NCBI GenBank assembly: GCA_023101725.1 | Contig: JALJCO010003975.1 | Location: 186,001 to 250,000, forward strand | Source of the DNA: Atherinomorus stipes | Lineage: Eukaryota > Chordata > Actinopteri > Atheriniformes > Atherinidae | DNA: 64,000 nucleotides | Direction: 5' to 3' | Shown here: positions 47,403 through 60,192 of the stretch, piece after piece | Numbering within the stretch: position 1 is the first letter of the stretch | Layout: each line of letters begins with the position of its first letter | Translations under genes and position numbers: made by a program | Notes under the pieces: generated by a model | Database searches by the model: none | What the model was told of the DNA's origin: nothing | Seen by the model: only the letters and a program-made list of their open reading frames with translations

Positions 47403-48004
47403 CTTTGGATTTGCCGTTATGCCAGGACACGCAGGACTCTGAGGACAAGGCTTCAGTGCCCTACTCCCTCCACCCCAACCCCGCCCTCTGGAGTCCCAAA
47501 ACCCGCCGCCTGGAGGTCAGCGTCATCCCCCGCCCCCGCCCGTCTCCCATCCGGCCCCGCATTGACCCCTGGAGCTTCATCTCAGCGGGCGGCAGGAACT
47601 CTGCCGGCGGCCGCAGCCCGCTCCGCTCGGACAGCAACCCCTTAGGATATCAGCCCTCCCCCACCAACCCCTTCACCAACTGCGACCCTTTCCCCTCCCC
47701 GGACTGCGACCCCTTCGCCCTCAAGGCCGACCCCTCCGGCGGCTCGGACGCGGCGTCGCCCTTCGACCCTTTCTCGGCTCCCTTCCCCACTTCCCGCTCC
47801 GCCCCGTGCTCCGCCAACGGCTCCCCTACTCTCCCCACGTTCCGCATAGCCCCCATTAACCCGGCCGACTCCCCCCTCATTGACCTGAGCTGGGCGACCT
47901 GCAGCAAGCCTCTGGATGTGACCAAAGAGAGAGCCCACCCCCGCAGAATACAGGGGCTCAAACCCTTCAAGTCCCCAACGCAGCTCAGAGACGACCGCTT
48001 TTAA
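47403..48004 (+). CDS. map3k11: MLK3-like kinase, last coding exon
   Basis: CT completes Ala, then LDLPLCQDTQDSEDK. VIPRPRPSPIRPRIDPWSFI is the MLK3 C-terminal signature (RPRPSP.R.RIDPWSF.SAG). The following segment contains one NPF (47666-47674) and three DPF motifs (47684-47692, 47708-47716, 47765-47773), short motifs of the type bound by EH domains and the AP-2 appendage. Human MLK3 has one DPF and one NPF at the same place. The protein ends SPTQLRDDRF with TAA at 48002-48004. The Pro-rich exon is strongly GC-biased; the long minus-strand frames here are shadows. Confidence 0.93.
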
Positions 48005-49360
48005 ATCCTTCATCCCTGAAGATTTGAACTTGTAACCACAGGAAAACAGTCCAGGACCGTTTCCACTACCGTCGTCAGGATTTGGGATTTTTCTGAGGGA
48101 CGTTGCCCCCATGGGAGCACCAATCATGGCAGGCCTTATTTATACACCAGCCTGCTGCTTTAGAAAACAACAGAAAGCCAGTGAAAGGTGGTACAGTGAA
48201 TTGTGGGATAGCTGCCTGTGAACCAATAGCTGGTGCCCATTTCATTCTTCCCGTCTATCTGCGTTACTCTTTCCCTTTGAAGGAGCAGAATACAGATCAG
48301 CGGTCCCATCTCCAGATCCTATCAAGGCGCTCATATCTGCCGCTTTCATCTCCCCTTACCTTTGAAGCATTGTGACAATGCAGAGGTGGATAAGGCGACT
48401 TGCACAGCTTCATCTGCCTCTACCTCTCTGCAGACTGAAAGCATTCGGGACAATGGAAAATTGGAGTGCCTTATTTTTTTTTTTTTTTTTTGTGAAGTGT
48501 TTTTAATATATCTTCTCAAGGTTCCTTGAATGGTTAATCTGGTGCGTAGGTAAGACGCTATGAATTTGGCCTAAATGTGCAAATCAGCTTAAATGTTGCT
48601 TTGTATGAAAATGCCTTCTGCGTGTGTGTGAGTGCATGAATGTCTAGACTCTTTGTTCAAGGAAAGCTTACTTTTTTTTTTTTTTTAAACCATGCCTGAA
48701 TATTGCATTATGGGAAAAAAAAAGCAGTCAGCGTGGATATTCTAGGCCGCTCATGAAATTCAAGACAAAACCGTGACCCAGGCATTCGGCTTGGAAGCGA
48801 GATAACATTCCAGTCACATTCCCCGAGAAATGCCAGGAATTGGACGAATTTTCCCGGCTGGCAGGCGACGCAGCAGCGCAGGAAACGAGACGGGGGAGCC
48901 CTCTGCAGCCCCCGTCATGTGCCAAAGAATGCCTCTGTGCCTGTGTGAGGGCTAGGACAAAGGAAATGAGTAGTTTTTACCTCCATGTGGAGCCCGAGTG
49001 GGATGAAGGGATTTCCATGCAGCCACAGAGGATTTACATTCCTTTTATTCCCCCCAACATTTACATTTTTTTCATGAAGATATTTCATCCAACTAATTAA
49101 GAGTAAAAAAAATTGCAATACATCTTCATTTATTCATTTTCTTCCTCTCCACATTTAGTAAACACCCTACTCCAGACTCATTGGAGTAGTTTCTTAGGTT
49201 GATTTAAGAAAAGAAAAAAAACAACAAAAAAAACAATCCAGTTTCTTTGGGAATGTAGTTTTCTTGCCCAAACTGGCATGAAATATTCAGTGTTGTTCCA
49301 TTTGGGACTCAAACTAGTATTTTTTTTGCGTAGAATAAATCTATTTTACTGTGATTCGGT
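48005..49360 (+). other. map3k11: putative 3' UTR of map3k11
   Basis: Non-repetitive sequence following the stop. The first AATAAA on this strand that I find is at 49334-49339, followed by a GT-rich stretch (CTGTGATTCGGTG), so cleavage near 49360 is possible. A mobile element starts just after it. Transcript data would be needed to set the end; earlier non-canonical signals cannot be excluded. Confidence 0.4.
49334..49339 (+). terminator. candidate polyadenylation signal AATAAA
   Basis: Canonical hexamer about 1.33 kb after the stop codon with a GT-rich downstream element. It is the best placed signal, but unproven. Confidence 0.35.
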
Positions 49361-49387
49361 GCTCCTCAAAGAACCTCTGCTGCTAAA

Positions 49388-49911
49388 ATAGCCGTGCTCA
49401 AAATTATTCATACCCTCCAATTAAAGAAAAGGCTAAGTTCAATATAGTAATTCAAATAATAGGACATTTAAAAAACTAATAATGAATAAAAATTTACAAA
49501 ATTGTAATTTAGTGAAATAAGATATTGCTTAAGAATTGTGGTGGGAAATAATAATATTAAAAAAAGACACATTAGAGCACCTTTCTCATGAAAAGTGGAC
49601 CATAATATCTGTCAACAGGTGTAGAAGTCTTTTTGAATATTACAGAAAACATCTGATTGCAGTGATTGCCTCAAAGTGTTGCTCAACAAAATTTTTAGCA
49701 TCAGAGCCCCATCATGCTTGTTTACTTGTTTTATTTTTTGTGTGTTTGTTTTTAAATTTTATTTCAAACCACATTTCAAAATCAATGTCACGATTTTCAT
49801 AGAATTTTTATTTATTATTATTTTTTTGTCAATTTCAACTTATTTTATTGACAGCTCATTTTTTTTTCCTTCTTTAATTAGAGGGTATGAATAATTTTGA
49901 GGACGGCTGTA
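49388..49911 (+). mobile_element. Tc1-derived element, C-terminal transposase remnant, copy 8
   Basis: AGCCGTGCTCAAAATTATTC at left; AATAATTTTGAGGACGGCTGT at right. + strand reads HEKWTIISVNRCRSLFEYYR then KHLIAVIASKCCS. Immediately downstream of the candidate poly(A) site. Confidence 0.78.
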
Positions 49912-49969
49912 CATTTATATTTCACTTTAAAATTAATCAGGGACACAAAAAGGCCCAAAATCAAACAAT

Positions 49970-50258
49970 TAGCCATTAAACAAAGCTGGTGCAGCAGGTT
50001 TAAAGTTCAGAGGGTTCTCACTTCACTCACATTATTTTGTCCATGTAGGGACACCATAGTAAAAATGGCAGCACAAATATGGCTGCCTCCATGTATGTGC
50101 AACCCCAGCAAATGGATATAACTGACTCCTTCTAAGAAAATAAACATATAATGGCTGTTCTAGTGAAGCGATTACACATCAATAGAAACAAAGATTTGAA
50201 TTACATATTACATTTTTCTGCCATTGACCTTTGGTTTTTTACACACTGTACCTTTAAA
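49970..50258. mobile_element. TTAA-flanked MITE family A, left end lost
   Basis: Matches the right two thirds of the copy at 10079 (ACATCAATAGAAAC, CATTGACCTTTGGTTTTTT) and ends ACACACTGTACCT + TTAA. Confidence 0.72.
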
Positions 50259-51849
50259 GGCGAGTTAAATCTGCAAGTTTGGAGTTGCCGATCGCTGACT
50301 CGGCTGTTTTTTATTTCTTTTATTACTTTATTTTTTGCAGTTTTGCCACTAGTATTGATCTTTTCATTGAAACTCATTAGAAAATGCGTTTAAAAATCCC
50401 AAAGCTTTCCGGCTCTGCAGTCGTGTCGGGCTTTCACCGCCCACACGTAGCAATACAGAAAGACAAATTTTCCTGCAGAGATGTAGAAATGTCCATTTTC
50501 CAGCCTCAGCACACCAGAATGTGCATGACTCTCAGTTCACACTCATTACAGTCACTGATCATCCTGCTTGCCAAATGTAGCATGTTCCAGGCACTTTCCA
50601 AGAGATTTTTGTAGAATCACTTTAGGAAATGGATGGTGTTTGGCAGGTGGAGGGAAAGTTGCTGCAGCAGCCAATGCTTAATAACTCCCGGGGGGTGTCG
50701 AACATCACATTTGGATGATGTATAAGCAACTGAAAGAGACCCACTCGCAGCACAAACTCCTGCCGTTAACCGAGAATGAGGAGGGAATGGCTTCACGGCT
50801 GACGCCATGACATTGGAAGACAATACGCCGCTTTGTTCCGACACTGGGTAACAACCTTGTCTCAGAACGGGGAGGGCGATTAACCTAATAATCCTACTGA
50901 CGAACAGAGGAAGCAGATAGCGATAATTAGCCTCTCGATAAGAGCAGGGAGCATTCAAGGGTTCGGATATTTGGGTAATTAATTCGCCCTGACGGAGCCA
51001 AAATGCCCCGAAGACTCCGTGGCGAGACGTCGACTTGCTTCCCGCCTCAGCTTGAATCTTTATTTTAAACATGCAACTTTTTAAAAGTTGCAGACAGGTT
51101 GAGAACATCTTTTTCTTTTTTTTTTTTGCCTCTGTTGCCGACGGCGACAGCTGCTGCCCTGACTTTTCTCTTCATTTGTTTCTGCATCCCTCTCCCTCAG
51201 GCCATGTGGAAGGTACTTCTCTGTCTTTCATATTCCCCCACCTTCCACCGAGTCCGTATATCCCCAAGCATTTAAGTAATAATCATAAAAAAAGGAGCTA
51301 TTTTTTTCTGGTTTGTCCGTGTGTGTTGTGCCACTGCCGCCTGAGGCAAAAGGTTTTATAGCTGCTTTAATTGGCCGCAACATTTGCATACAGCCTTCGT
51401 TGCCATTTTGAAGATGTAACTGTGTCAGGGATGTAAAACGGGAATGTGAAAGAGTTCAACTCTGCCTTCTGTCACGCAACATCACGGCGCAGATGCTGCA
51501 GCAAAGCAGCACAGATCCAGAATCTGCTCCAGCCCAAACAAAGCTATTCACTGGACAGCTGTCATTTCCAGGAATTGGTAGATTGTCTTGTCTAAGTCCT
51601 TATTTTTGACCTCTTGCCACCTCCCAGGCATGACTGCGGATCCCCTTCATGTTGATCAAAACCGTGAGGTTTAAAGCAGCTTCAGTGGTCCTCACCTTTA
51701 CTCAGTTTCTTCAGCAAACTCAGCAAGTGTCTCCTCAAGTTAAGACAGATACAAGAACTGCCTTCTGATAGTCATTACACCTGGGGTAGCTGTCAGAATC
51801 AAGATAGTAGGGAAAAGGAAATCGAGATGATTGAAATGTGAAGTTTCCC
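50259..51849. other. repeat-free intergenic block, possible conserved non-coding DNA
   Basis: No transposon ends seen. Balanced composition, with homeobox-like TAATTAATTCG near 50980 and an ACTTTTTAAAAGTTGC palindrome near 51076. A 163-codon minus-strand frame has no domain signature and no splice or start context, so it is not called. Conservation can be judged only by alignment. Confidence 0.3.
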
Positions 51850-52925
51850 CTGTACAGAAGAGGATAAGTGCCACTGAAGAAAACAAATAATATTCAGATA
51901 AAAGTCAGAATTCTGACTTTTTTCAGAAATGAAAAGAAAAAAAAAAAGACAAATCTCCCAATATATATTTTTAATGTTCTAGAAAAGTTAGAATTCTGAG
52001 AAAAAAGTCAAAATTTTGACTTTTTTTCAGAAATAAAAAAAGAAAGAAATCCAGACATTTTTTGATGTTCTGAGAAAAAACGTCAGAATTCTGCCTTTTT
52101 TCAGAAAAAAAAAAAAAAAAATCTCCTGAAATATTTTATGTTCTGGAAAAAAAAGGGCAAAAATCTTAGATTAAAGTCAGAATTCTGACTTTTTCAGAAA
52201 TAACAATAAAAAAAAATCTCCTGAAATTTTTTTTTTATTTATGTTTCGGAAAAAAGTTAGAATTCTGAGAAAAAAAAAATCAGAATTTTGACTTTTTTCA
52301 GAAATTGGGGAAAAAAAAAAAAAATCCAGACATTTTATCAAAAATGTTCTGGGGAAAAAAATCTCATGGAAATTTTTTTCAATGTTCTGGAAAAAAGTTT
52401 TAATTCTGAGTAAAAAAGTCAGTATTTTTACTTTTTCCAGGAATTGAAAATATTTTTTTAGGTTCTGCGGAAAAAAAAATCAGAATTCTGAGAAAAAAGT
52501 CAGAATGTGACTTTTTCTCAGAATTCTGACTTTTTCAGAAGTAAAAATCTCCTGAAAGTTATATGTTCTGAAAAAAAGGGCAATATTTTAGATTAAAGTC
52601 AGAATTCTGACTTTTTCAGACAAAAAAAAAAAATCTCGAATGACTTTTATTATTTCGGAAAAAGGTAGCTGAGAAAAAAAAAAGAATTTTTCTTTTTTTA
52701 GAAATGGCCGTAAAAGCTGGGAAAACCCTGGATTTTATGCTGGAAAAGTTTTAATTCTGGTAAAAGCGTTTTTTACTTTTTCCAGGAATTGAAAATATAT
52801 TTTTAAATGCTCTGAAAAAAAAAAATCCTCTGAGGTACCCCTAACTTGTGACTAGGTGAGAAAAAAAATCTGAAACTAAAAAAATCTGACTTCTGACTTT
52901 TAGAAAAAAAAAACTTCTTCCCGCC
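51850..52925. mobile_element. AGAATTCT-array element, long copy
   Basis: GTACAGAAGAGGATAAGTGCC at left, then more than ten degenerate TCAGAATTCTGACTTTTTTC units alternating with poly-A. No clear right terminus. Confidence 0.7.
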
Positions 52926-54089
52926 CCTAACTTGGCTATACACACATACTGCTGCTGTAATCCTAATCTGACTTATTTATAGTTTCCCAGCTCTGGAAGT
53001 GAACAGGACTCACTTGTTTTTGACAGATATGTCTGAGTCTGGGCTTCGGCTGCCAGACTTGGACGAGCTGAGCTGCCATTTGTCTGCGTGAAACGGCAGC
53101 CAGCACTCCAATAAGAAAGCCTTGATGAGTCTTTTGTGACGCCCGGCTCTTCCAGGCAGCACCACATCCATCACTGCAAATCACAGTCCTGAGAGCAGAC
53201 TGACAGGTACCGAATCCCCGACCGGCCGGCCACCTGCAAGCTGCTCCCAGCCTGCAGTGGCACAGAACAAACTTGATTTCACGATCTCAATTCAAAGTTC
53301 ACACTTCGACCATTTCCGCTTAATCAGAGAGTAGCAAATGGTCAACATGTCACATGAATAAAATCTAATCAGACGGCTCACTGGAGGAAACACTGCCCTG
53401 ACCTCTCATCTCATCGAGAGGCTACTTGTGAGTGGCTTTTGTGTTTTTATAATTTCACAGTTAAAAGTCAGAATAAAACATGGCGAGAGCCTCTGATTAA
53501 TTGGCTTTGTGAAGGGGTTACGGTGAGGAGAGCTGCCCAGCACAGCCGTCCACTGGGCTTTCATTCCACACACTCAAAGCTCCATTTGGTTCTGTGAATG
53601 ATGATATGTTTACATGCATACTTATTATCTGATTTAGCCTGATTCAACCTTTGATTCAGCTGCAGCAGTAACCAATTAGACTTCCACGAGGCTAATACTA
53701 TTTAGCGACTAAGTTGGCCATAGAGGCTTGAAAATGATGTCTGCTTGCACTTAACCCTCTTTTCATTTTGTATGTTGTATTTAAGGATATTCATGAACAA
53801 ATTATTCTGTTTAATATGATTTTGTGAAAGTCATATTTTTCAAGTTATATTTTGGACTTAAACAATCGTATTTTTCTAAAGTTATAAAAATACGCTGGGT
53901 GTTATAGGCTGTACTATGCTGATTTTCATCTGCACACAATCAAAAAGAAGGCTGGAAAACGGACAGAACGTGTTGAAAAGTTATCTGTCAACACATTAAA
54001 TACAGTAAAAATGAAAAAAGTAACCAGGAGTGTAATTACATTTTTATAAGAGCTAAAAAGATATTCAAAAACCAAAACAAACAAAAACT
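52926..54089. other. repeat-poor intergenic block
   Basis: Includes a balanced stretch (52960-53250) with GCTGCCATTTGTCTGCG and no mobile-element ends. No gene recognised; could include non-coding regulatory DNA. Confidence 0.3.
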
Positions 54090-54668
54090 TTTTTACCGAT
54101 ATCTGATATGCTGATATTGTTCAACTCTTAATCTCCGACATCAGCCAATACCGATCTTTGCAGACAACTGCGAGGTTGTATCTCATATTTTGAGAAATAC
54201 AACTATATTCTGCTCTGAGAGCAAAGATCCCAAATATCCTTAACTCAGCCAGATGAGTTCATTTTGAACATCTGGCTGCCAGATATCAGAGACTAGCAGG
54301 TATTAGCCAACATGTGGCTAATTCTAATGTTTCTGCCAACTTGGTAACTTAACCAACAACTTAAAACCAGACATATTATCAGCAGCTTCAAAGCAAGTCA
54401 GTCTGTAGCAGCAGCAGCTGCACCGTAGTCACATGACTCTGAAAGGAATGCTGGGAAATGAAGTTCTTCCTGAATAACAGGGACTTTTATAAACGCCGGA
54501 CCGGTGCTAATGGAACAAGATCTTTCAAAATTTCATGATAGAACGAGATCTCGCAAGATTTAGTTGGTAAAAATATTGGTCTAAAAAAAGATATTTTCTG
54601 ATATCACATTTTAATGCCGATATTGGGCTATGATATTGGTAGGCTGATAATATCAGACATCTCTACAA
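54090..54668. repeat. TATCGG-rich foldback element
   Basis: The arm CCAATACCGATCTTTGCAG, GCGAGGTTGTATCTC and TTTTGAGAAATACAAC is the intact version of the arm at 40130-40180 and 41262-41340. Ends near GATAATATCAGACATCTCTA. Contains AGATCTCGCAAGATTT, similar to the foldback MITE core. Confidence 0.6.
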
Positions 54669-54689
54669 AGCACTGATTCGCTTGTTTGC

Positions 54690-55440
54690 AGTCAGCAGTG
54701 CTATCCTTTGCTAGCATTAGCAGGCTAAAGCTAAGGACTTCGTAGCATGTCAGCTTGAGTAGCTAACAGTCGACAACATTTTAGCCTAACTGCTTAGTTG
54801 TGGCTTAAACAGCTAACAAGCTACGCAGAAAACTGCTTAGCGCCATTTTCATTCAGCAGTAGTGGGCGGATAGTTACAAATATCAATAGCATCAATACCA
54901 GCGTTGTTATCGATATCTATCTATACAAGTGCAGCTATACCGATACTTCAGTGTAAGGCTTAAAAACAATCAGAATATTCATAAATATGGAGAATAAAGG
55001 GGTTTTTGGTGAATCTGGTTCACTGCTACGACAAGGACCCCATATTCCCTAAATCGGCGTCTCTCACTAAGAAAAAGCCAAACTCAGACTTTTTAAATGG
55101 CATCAGTTATACGTTTGTTTCCGTACACCAAATTATAAAATTCTAAATGTAAGGCTTTAAAAGTACCCCAAACTTCATAAATAAGGAGGATATGTGTTTA
55201 TTTGTGGATTCAGTTCACCTTGGTGACGAGGTATCTACATGCCAAAATCAGCTTCTCTCGTCGCGATAATGTCAAATTCAGATTTTTGTGGTATGGATGG
55301 TATTTTGGTTGCTTATGCATTGAGTTTAAAACATTAGTCTATAGATTCCATTGAGTAATTTCTGTATAAATCTGTTATTTTGACAGACAGCCCTGTTAAA
55401 AATACAGTATCTGTAACCTTGCGGTATGGCACACCCCTAC
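54690..55440. repeat. dispersed GCTAGC-rich plus TATCGG repeat, copy 2
   Basis: Same ordered blocks as 44150-44582 (GCTATCCTTTGCTAGCATTA, GCAGTAGTGGGCGGATAGTT, TTCAGTGTAAGGCTTAAAAA), extended by a second, degenerate AAGGCTTTAAAAG.../GACGAGGTATC repetition at 55150-55270. Confidence 0.65.
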
Positions 55441-56936
55441 TTAGCAGTCAGCCATAGTTATCTTGAATCATTAAAGCTAAAGAATGCGTAGATTGCTAGC
55501 TTGAGCAGCTAACAAGTTGCACAGCTTCCCATTGAGAACCTTTAGCATATACTGAAGGTTCAGGCCCCTACATGACAAGCCCGCTCTCTCTTTGCTCAGG
55601 TTTCCCTGACATCTCTTTCATTTGTAGCCACACTGACTTCAATTCCATCTTTGAGTTTGTCGAACTCTGCAGACACATTAGTGTGATCTGATTCACTTCC
55701 ATAAATGTGTGAGCAGCCATGGAGGAAGTGATGTATGTGACAGTGACAACATGATGCTGATGGAAGGAGAAAATGCATTCAGAGCCCTCTGGGTAAACTA
55801 ACCAGGGTCTGGAACAGAAATGCATGAATTCTGATGAGTAGAATATCTCATTTAATAGTTTAAAGGGCTAAACTGGTGTAGAGGAGCCCTGTATGCATGT
55901 AAACATTTCTTTGCTTTGACTCACAGGAGTTTGCTGTATTTTGTGCGCAGCTCCGTTTAAAGCTTGTTTTGTCTTCTGGATAAAAATTGCAAACTCATTC
56001 AATAAGCCTGATTGGAAAAAACTCAAGCTTAACATGTGCTAGATATACTTTATTGATTAATTTTTACCTTGACAGGTCACTGAAGAGTAATTCCTGCGAT
56101 GTAGAAATAGATGGCCTGGCATTTCAGTATTTTTCACCCCATTTACCTTTGCTGCCTCCTCTGGCTTGTGCACAATTACGTGCATGTTCCAAATATACCT
56201 GCTTTTCAGCCTTGTTTCAATTGCCTCTACTTGTCAGAGCCAGACACACATTATTACTTGTTCTGGCTCATATTAAATTGAAACACCTGCCCAGACCTTT
56301 GTTTAGTCTTAATAGGTCGAGACTAAATGATCAAATATGACCTTTCATCGACTGTGCTGGAGTTGCGCATCCCAGTAGGGATGTGGACAAAAGCCATGCC
56401 TGTGAGAGATGCCGCCAGGTGCGGTAGCAAATGTTCCCTCCCCAAAACTATGAATATTATTCCTAATTCTTTCAGTGTGTGCATCCAAGGTCACCATCTG
56501 CTGTCCTTTTTTTTTCCTCTGTAACAATGAAAACTGGATGAATAGGAGCCACGGAAGAGCAATTTGTCTCCAAGAACACGGCGATTCCTCTTGCAAAGAG
56601 AAAATGCACATGGATTTCTATGAGGTTATTAAGTCCGTTGCCCAAATACGCTTCCCCACCTTCACTCGGCTGCATATGACAGCCCTGTGCTTGTGATTAT
56701 TGTTCTGTCTAGCTATTGACACCCAATTACTTTGTGATCTTCTACGAGCTGAAGCCATTTCGTCTGTAAATTTCTGTTTCTGCAGACTTGATTGCTGCAA
56801 ATCAATTGGCCGAGTGCGCCAGAATCGTGTCTCAGACATAGAGGGTGCACAATGATTTGATACTGTTTGTTAGTGTTGGCTGATAAAAAAAAGAAAATAT
56901 AATTTTTTTGATATTCCTCTTAATTGTCTGATCTGT
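55441..56936. other. repeat-free intergenic block, possible conserved non-coding DNA
   Basis: No transposon ends. The stretch 56040-56840 is balanced and includes AATTACTTTGTGATC and CAAATCAATTGG motifs reminiscent of vertebrate enhancer DNA. Short open frames on both strands show no domains. Inference only. Confidence 0.3.
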
Positions 56937-58147
56937 ATGGAAGAGTATAAGGGCCACCGATGAACAAAAAAATTCTGAGAAAAAGAGTCAAAATTCTGAC
57001 ATTAGTTTAAGAATTCTAACTTTTTTTGACAACATTAAAATAAAATAGGGAGATTTTTTTTTTCCAATATCTAAAAATTCAGAATTTCAATTCTAATGTC
57101 AGAATTTTGACTTTGATTTTAGAATTATGATTTTTTTCCCCCTAGAACATTATAAAAAGAAAGCAGATTTTTTTTCCAAATTCTGAAAATTTATAATTCC
57201 CCCCAAAAAGTACAAGTCTTAATTTGATCCCAGAATTCAGATTTTTTTTCTAAACCACATTTTTTTGTGAATTTCTTTTTGCATTTTATGATAAAAGTCA
57301 GAATTGTGACTCCCCCCACCCCACCCCAGATGCATTGAAAAAGAGGTTTAAAAAGGCAGAATTAGGAAAAAAAATTTTTAACTTTGACTTTAATCTCAGA
57401 ATACTGACTTTCCCCCAGAGTCATGACTTTTTTCTAGGGCATTAAAAAAACTGGAGTTTTCTTTTTTTCAGTAGCAGAAAAAAGCAACAATGTTGAGAAA
57501 AAAAAAAGTGAGATTTCTGATTTTTTTTTTTTTTTAGAATTATGGCCTTTTTTTCTAGAGCATTAAAATAAATCTGGAGGTTTTTTTGAGTTGCTGACAA
57601 AAGGCAAAATTTGGAGAAAAATGAGAATTTTGACTCTCATCCCAGAATTCACTGACAAAAAAAAAAAATCATAATTTTTACTTTAATATCAGAATTAGGA
57701 CTTTTCCGGAATTGGAAAAAATCCATTTTTTAATATTCTAGGAAAAGGTCAAAATTCTAATATCAAAGTCAGAATTTTGACTTTATCTTAAAATTCTGAC
57801 TTTTTTTTCTCCTCAGAATTTTGACTTCTTTCAAGTGCATTAAAAAAGTCTGGAGTTTTCTTTTTTTTTATTTGCTGAAAAAATGCAAAATTCTGATAAA
57901 AAAAAGAGAATTTTTACTTTTATCTCAGAATTTTTAGAAAAAGTTAGAATTTTTGGAGAAAAATGTGAATTTTGACTCTAATCTTTGAGTCAGAATTTTT
58001 AATTTAATCTAAAGTCTGGCTTTTTCAGAAATTGGAAAAAAAACTCCTAATGTTCTGGGAAAAAGTCAGAATTCTGAGATCAAAGCCAGAATTTTGACTT
58101 TTTTCAGAATTTCCTTTTGTCTTTATTGGCCCTCATAGACTTCCGTA
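56937..58147. mobile_element. AGAATTCT-array element, long copy with both ends
   Basis: GTATGGAAGAGTATAAGGGCC at left and GGCCCTCATAGACTTCCGTAG at right, an imperfect inverted pair flanked by TA. Interior has the most decayed units (TCAGAATTTTGACTTT, AGAATTTTGACT). About 1.2 kb. Confidence 0.7.
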
Positions 58148-59867
58148 GGTCTGGTTTGAACTAGCCTACATACATAACAGAAAGCTGTAGCAACATTTTA
58201 AGATGATTTTAACATTTGATTCTGCAGTTTATCTTTAGTAAAATCCACAATTATGAGATGGAAGCTGTATCCAGTAGCTTTATTTGATCAGAAATGACAG
58301 TTAAAATAATTTGAACGCTGATATTTAACAACATTAACAGCTCCTAAATCATATATAAAATTCCCGGGAGATAACTGAATCGAAGCTTGAGAGTTTTTCC
58401 CCTGTAGACGGTCTCTTTCAGGTGCTTGAGATTGTCTGAATCCCCACTGGTAAAATGTTCCACTCGCAGCATCACATTCCTATAAAAAGGCTTTTTCCTT
58501 CTCAGTGCTTCCTGCCAGCCCACTTAAGACCATTCACAGCATTTTTTTTTTTTTTAGGGGGGTATATTTATGACTGGCCATCTTTTAAACACTGGATTAA
58601 ACTATTTCTTGATGGCTATTGACACAGTCTACGTTAAGATGATGGATTAATTGGTTTGTGTAATAAGTTTCCACTGGAGTATTTAAAGATGCATGTATGG
58701 GTGCTTCAAATAAGGCGAAGTAACTTTACATTCCACTTCTCCAATACAACCATATCTGGATGTGAATAGTTTCTCTGCAGGCCCCAGTATTCATTTTAAG
58801 CAAATATTTTTAAGTGAACTGCCTGTTAAAGCTTGAAATGAGGCCCTTTGTGTACATTGCATAAAATCCTAAACCTAAATTTTGTCCCCTTGGGGCACCC
58901 ATACAAAATTTTAAGTGTAAGAAACAAAAACTGCTTGACGGAGATGAGGTCTTTGTGACTATCTTAATGAAGCAGACAAGCCTGACCTCTTTTCCGTCCG
59001 TGTATCTACATGCTTTTCCTTCTTTTGTTCCGTAATTGTTCAAGATTCATTTCCATGTTTGTTTTCTGTGTTTTCTTGCAGCCTGGGCGATGCAATAACA
59101 CAATCATGGCATTGTCCTGGCGGCCATGAATCCATTTTTACATCTCTCAGAACTGTCTCTGCTCATGCGAGTTAAAGGTTTCGCAGACCTCCAGGCTTTG
59201 AAAATTCATTACTGTTGCATTTATGTGAAATCTCGCACTGGGCTGGGCCTAATCAACTGTTTTTACTGTGCGTCAAGAGTATTATTTCTGTATACAGTAT
59301 GTGAAAATGTTTTTATTTCTCTTGACTATTATAATGGGTTTTAACCTGTGGAAAAAAGCAAAGGAAAAGCTAAAAAAAAAAAAAAAAAAAAGGAAGAGAG
59401 AAGACCAAATAAAATGTAACACTCCTGACTTGTTTGTGATTTTTTTAGTTTTAGGGTGCCAGTTTAAAAGTGTCATCTCAGGGTACTGCGTTGAGGAAGT
59501 AAGAAAGTCCGGTTAAAACTGCTCTAGTTGGAGTGAAGACATCAAACTTAACATAAACATTTAGTCTTGTTATTTTTTTTTTTTTTTTTATTTCATTTTT
59601 TAAAAAATATTTTTTGTTTATTTTTAATTTTTTTATTTTTTATCTATTTTTTCTTTCAATTTAAAAAACATTTACGAGGACCTCCTGACAGCAGACAGCC
59701 TCCACCATTGCTGAGCAGCAGCCACCCCGCCCTTCCCGACACCAGCACCGGTGTGATTGCAGGAACGCATCGGCAACAGGAGGGTCGCAGAGGCAGCACG
59801 CAGCATCTACTATCCGCGGTGCTTCGCCTGTGATTGGCCTGTGCTTCTGTGGCATATAAGTAGCAGG
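58148..59867. other. intergenic sequence, nothing recognised
   Basis: Unique-looking, with an A run near 59370 and a T-rich patch at 59570-59660. A GC-rich patch at 59685-59850 has open frames but no domain or splice support. Confidence 0.4.
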
Positions 59868-60192
59868 GATGGGCATATCGATACCTTGGGGTCGATACTT
59901 CGATGCCAGCCAGACAAAGTATCGGAATCGATACTTTTTTGAGTATCGTGATACCACTGTACAGACACAAAACATGCAATTTGTTTCTACTTCTGAGAGT
60001 TTTAGGCGATGAAATGATGAAAGATTCTAGCTTCTGTATCACATGATGGTGGTAGCTAATCAGATGTCATGATGATGCTGCTACTGTTAATGAGGATGAT
60101 GATGTTTTGTTGTCTTTCAGTGGTTTAGTGCAGGTTATTGTACATTATGTTTTAGTAAATTTGTAATATTACTATCCAATTTTCTATTTTAA

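Noticed and set aside
47642..48127. 161-codon minus-strand frame
   Set aside because: Antisense shadow of the GC-rich last exon.
50617..51108. 163-codon minus-strand open frame downstream of the gene
   Set aside because: No recognisable domain, no splice or poly(A) context, and length is within chance for this composition.
59685..60042. GC-rich patch with open frames on both strands as a possible exon
   Set aside because: No splice sites or domain; the right half runs into the GATACC-rich foldback element.
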